From: Priapulus caudatus
Lineage: Eukaryota > Priapulida > Priapulimorpha > Priapulimorphida > Priapulidae
Reading direction: 5' to 3'
Length of the DNA stretch: 27,758 bases
Assembly (NCBI RefSeq): GCF_000485595.1
Contig: NW_014577354.1
Location: 63,041 to 90,798, forward strand
The notes beneath the pieces are model-generated. The model ran no database searches and had not been told where the DNA came from. It saw only the letters and a list, made by a program, of their open reading frames with translations. The number at the start of each line of letters is the position of its first letter. Position 1 is the first letter of the stretch. The position numbers were made by a program, and so were the translations under genes. Positions 27,696 through 27,758 of the stretch are shown here, piece by piece.

Positions 27696-27758
27696 CGCCG
27701 TGCCACACTCAAACGAATCACGTCCGACGGAATATCTGAATCAAAACCTGTGCATACG

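Larger units (their letters stand above)
23672..27758 (-). repeat. right arm of the large inverted repeat
   Basis: This is the reverse complement of 19,441-23,582 in landmark order, with pyrimidine-rich + strand where the left arm is purine-rich. It runs off the window end while still matching. It lacks two blocks found in the left arm, about 20,084-20,150 and about 23,196-23,243. Its duplicated 240-bp segment is cleaner than the one in the left arm. Confidence 0.93.

Overview
This window is repeat-dominated nuclear DNA from an animal. I find no protein-coding gene, rRNA gene or intact tRNA gene that I can support. All long open frames run through microsatellites and read as homopolymers or two-letter peptides (poly-Leu, poly-Ser, poly-Arg/Glu, Ile-His-Pro-Ser, Trp-Met-Asp-Gly). 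CpG is plentiful in the unique islands, which suggests weak DNA methylation. Short (CCCTAA)n arrays, meaning TTAGGG on the other strand, sit inside two mobile elements and hint at a TTAGGG-telomere lineage. SINE-like and ACTGTAAAA-ended elements also look animal. I cannot name the species. An invertebrate or basal chordate fits, but this is inference.

Layout. 1-2,560: a CT-rich start, a snap-back MITE carrying a telomere-type array (343-555), GA tracts, then a (CTT/CTC)n to (GGA)n module (about 1,423-2,340) that recurs at about 12,755-13,785. 2,560-6,840: two unassigned islands, (CTG/CTA)n, GA and GGA tracts, a GC-rich unassigned block (4,985-5,370) and (CTC/CTT)n. 6,839-7,251: a second MITE-like element with a 9-bp target duplication, a TTAGGG-type array and a short Pol III-like tRNA remnant. 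7,260-12,200: (GTGC)n, (CTGATG)n/(CTG)n, CT and GA tracts, a CT/AG cruciform-prone tract, (GCTG)n, (CGGT)n and a 1-kb (GGAT)n satellite. 12,200-15,260: the second copy of the pyrimidine/purine module, a tRNA-derived SINE candidate, a 154-bp MITE-like element, (CA)n and a 25-N assembly gap.

15,259-16,790 holds unit A of a long repeat family, followed by (CA)n and a 17-copy 20-bp minisatellite (17,085-17,430). 17,430-19,440 is mostly GT/GC dinucleotide-type repeats with two short islands.

19,441-27,758 is one very large inverted repeat with arms of about 4.1 kb. It mirrors, in order, a (GTGC)n tract, a four-copy minisatellite, GA/CT tracts, a unique core, an AT tract and a copy of the unit A family, around an asymmetric centre of about 90 bp at 23,583-23,671. 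Arm differences are dominated by one-base and homopolymer indels. The palindrome therefore needs testing as a possible long-read artefact before it is read as a biological inverted duplication.

No genes work together here. The content is mobile-element remnants, satellites and segmental duplications. All repeat comparisons were made by eye, so boundaries are approximate unless given as exact.
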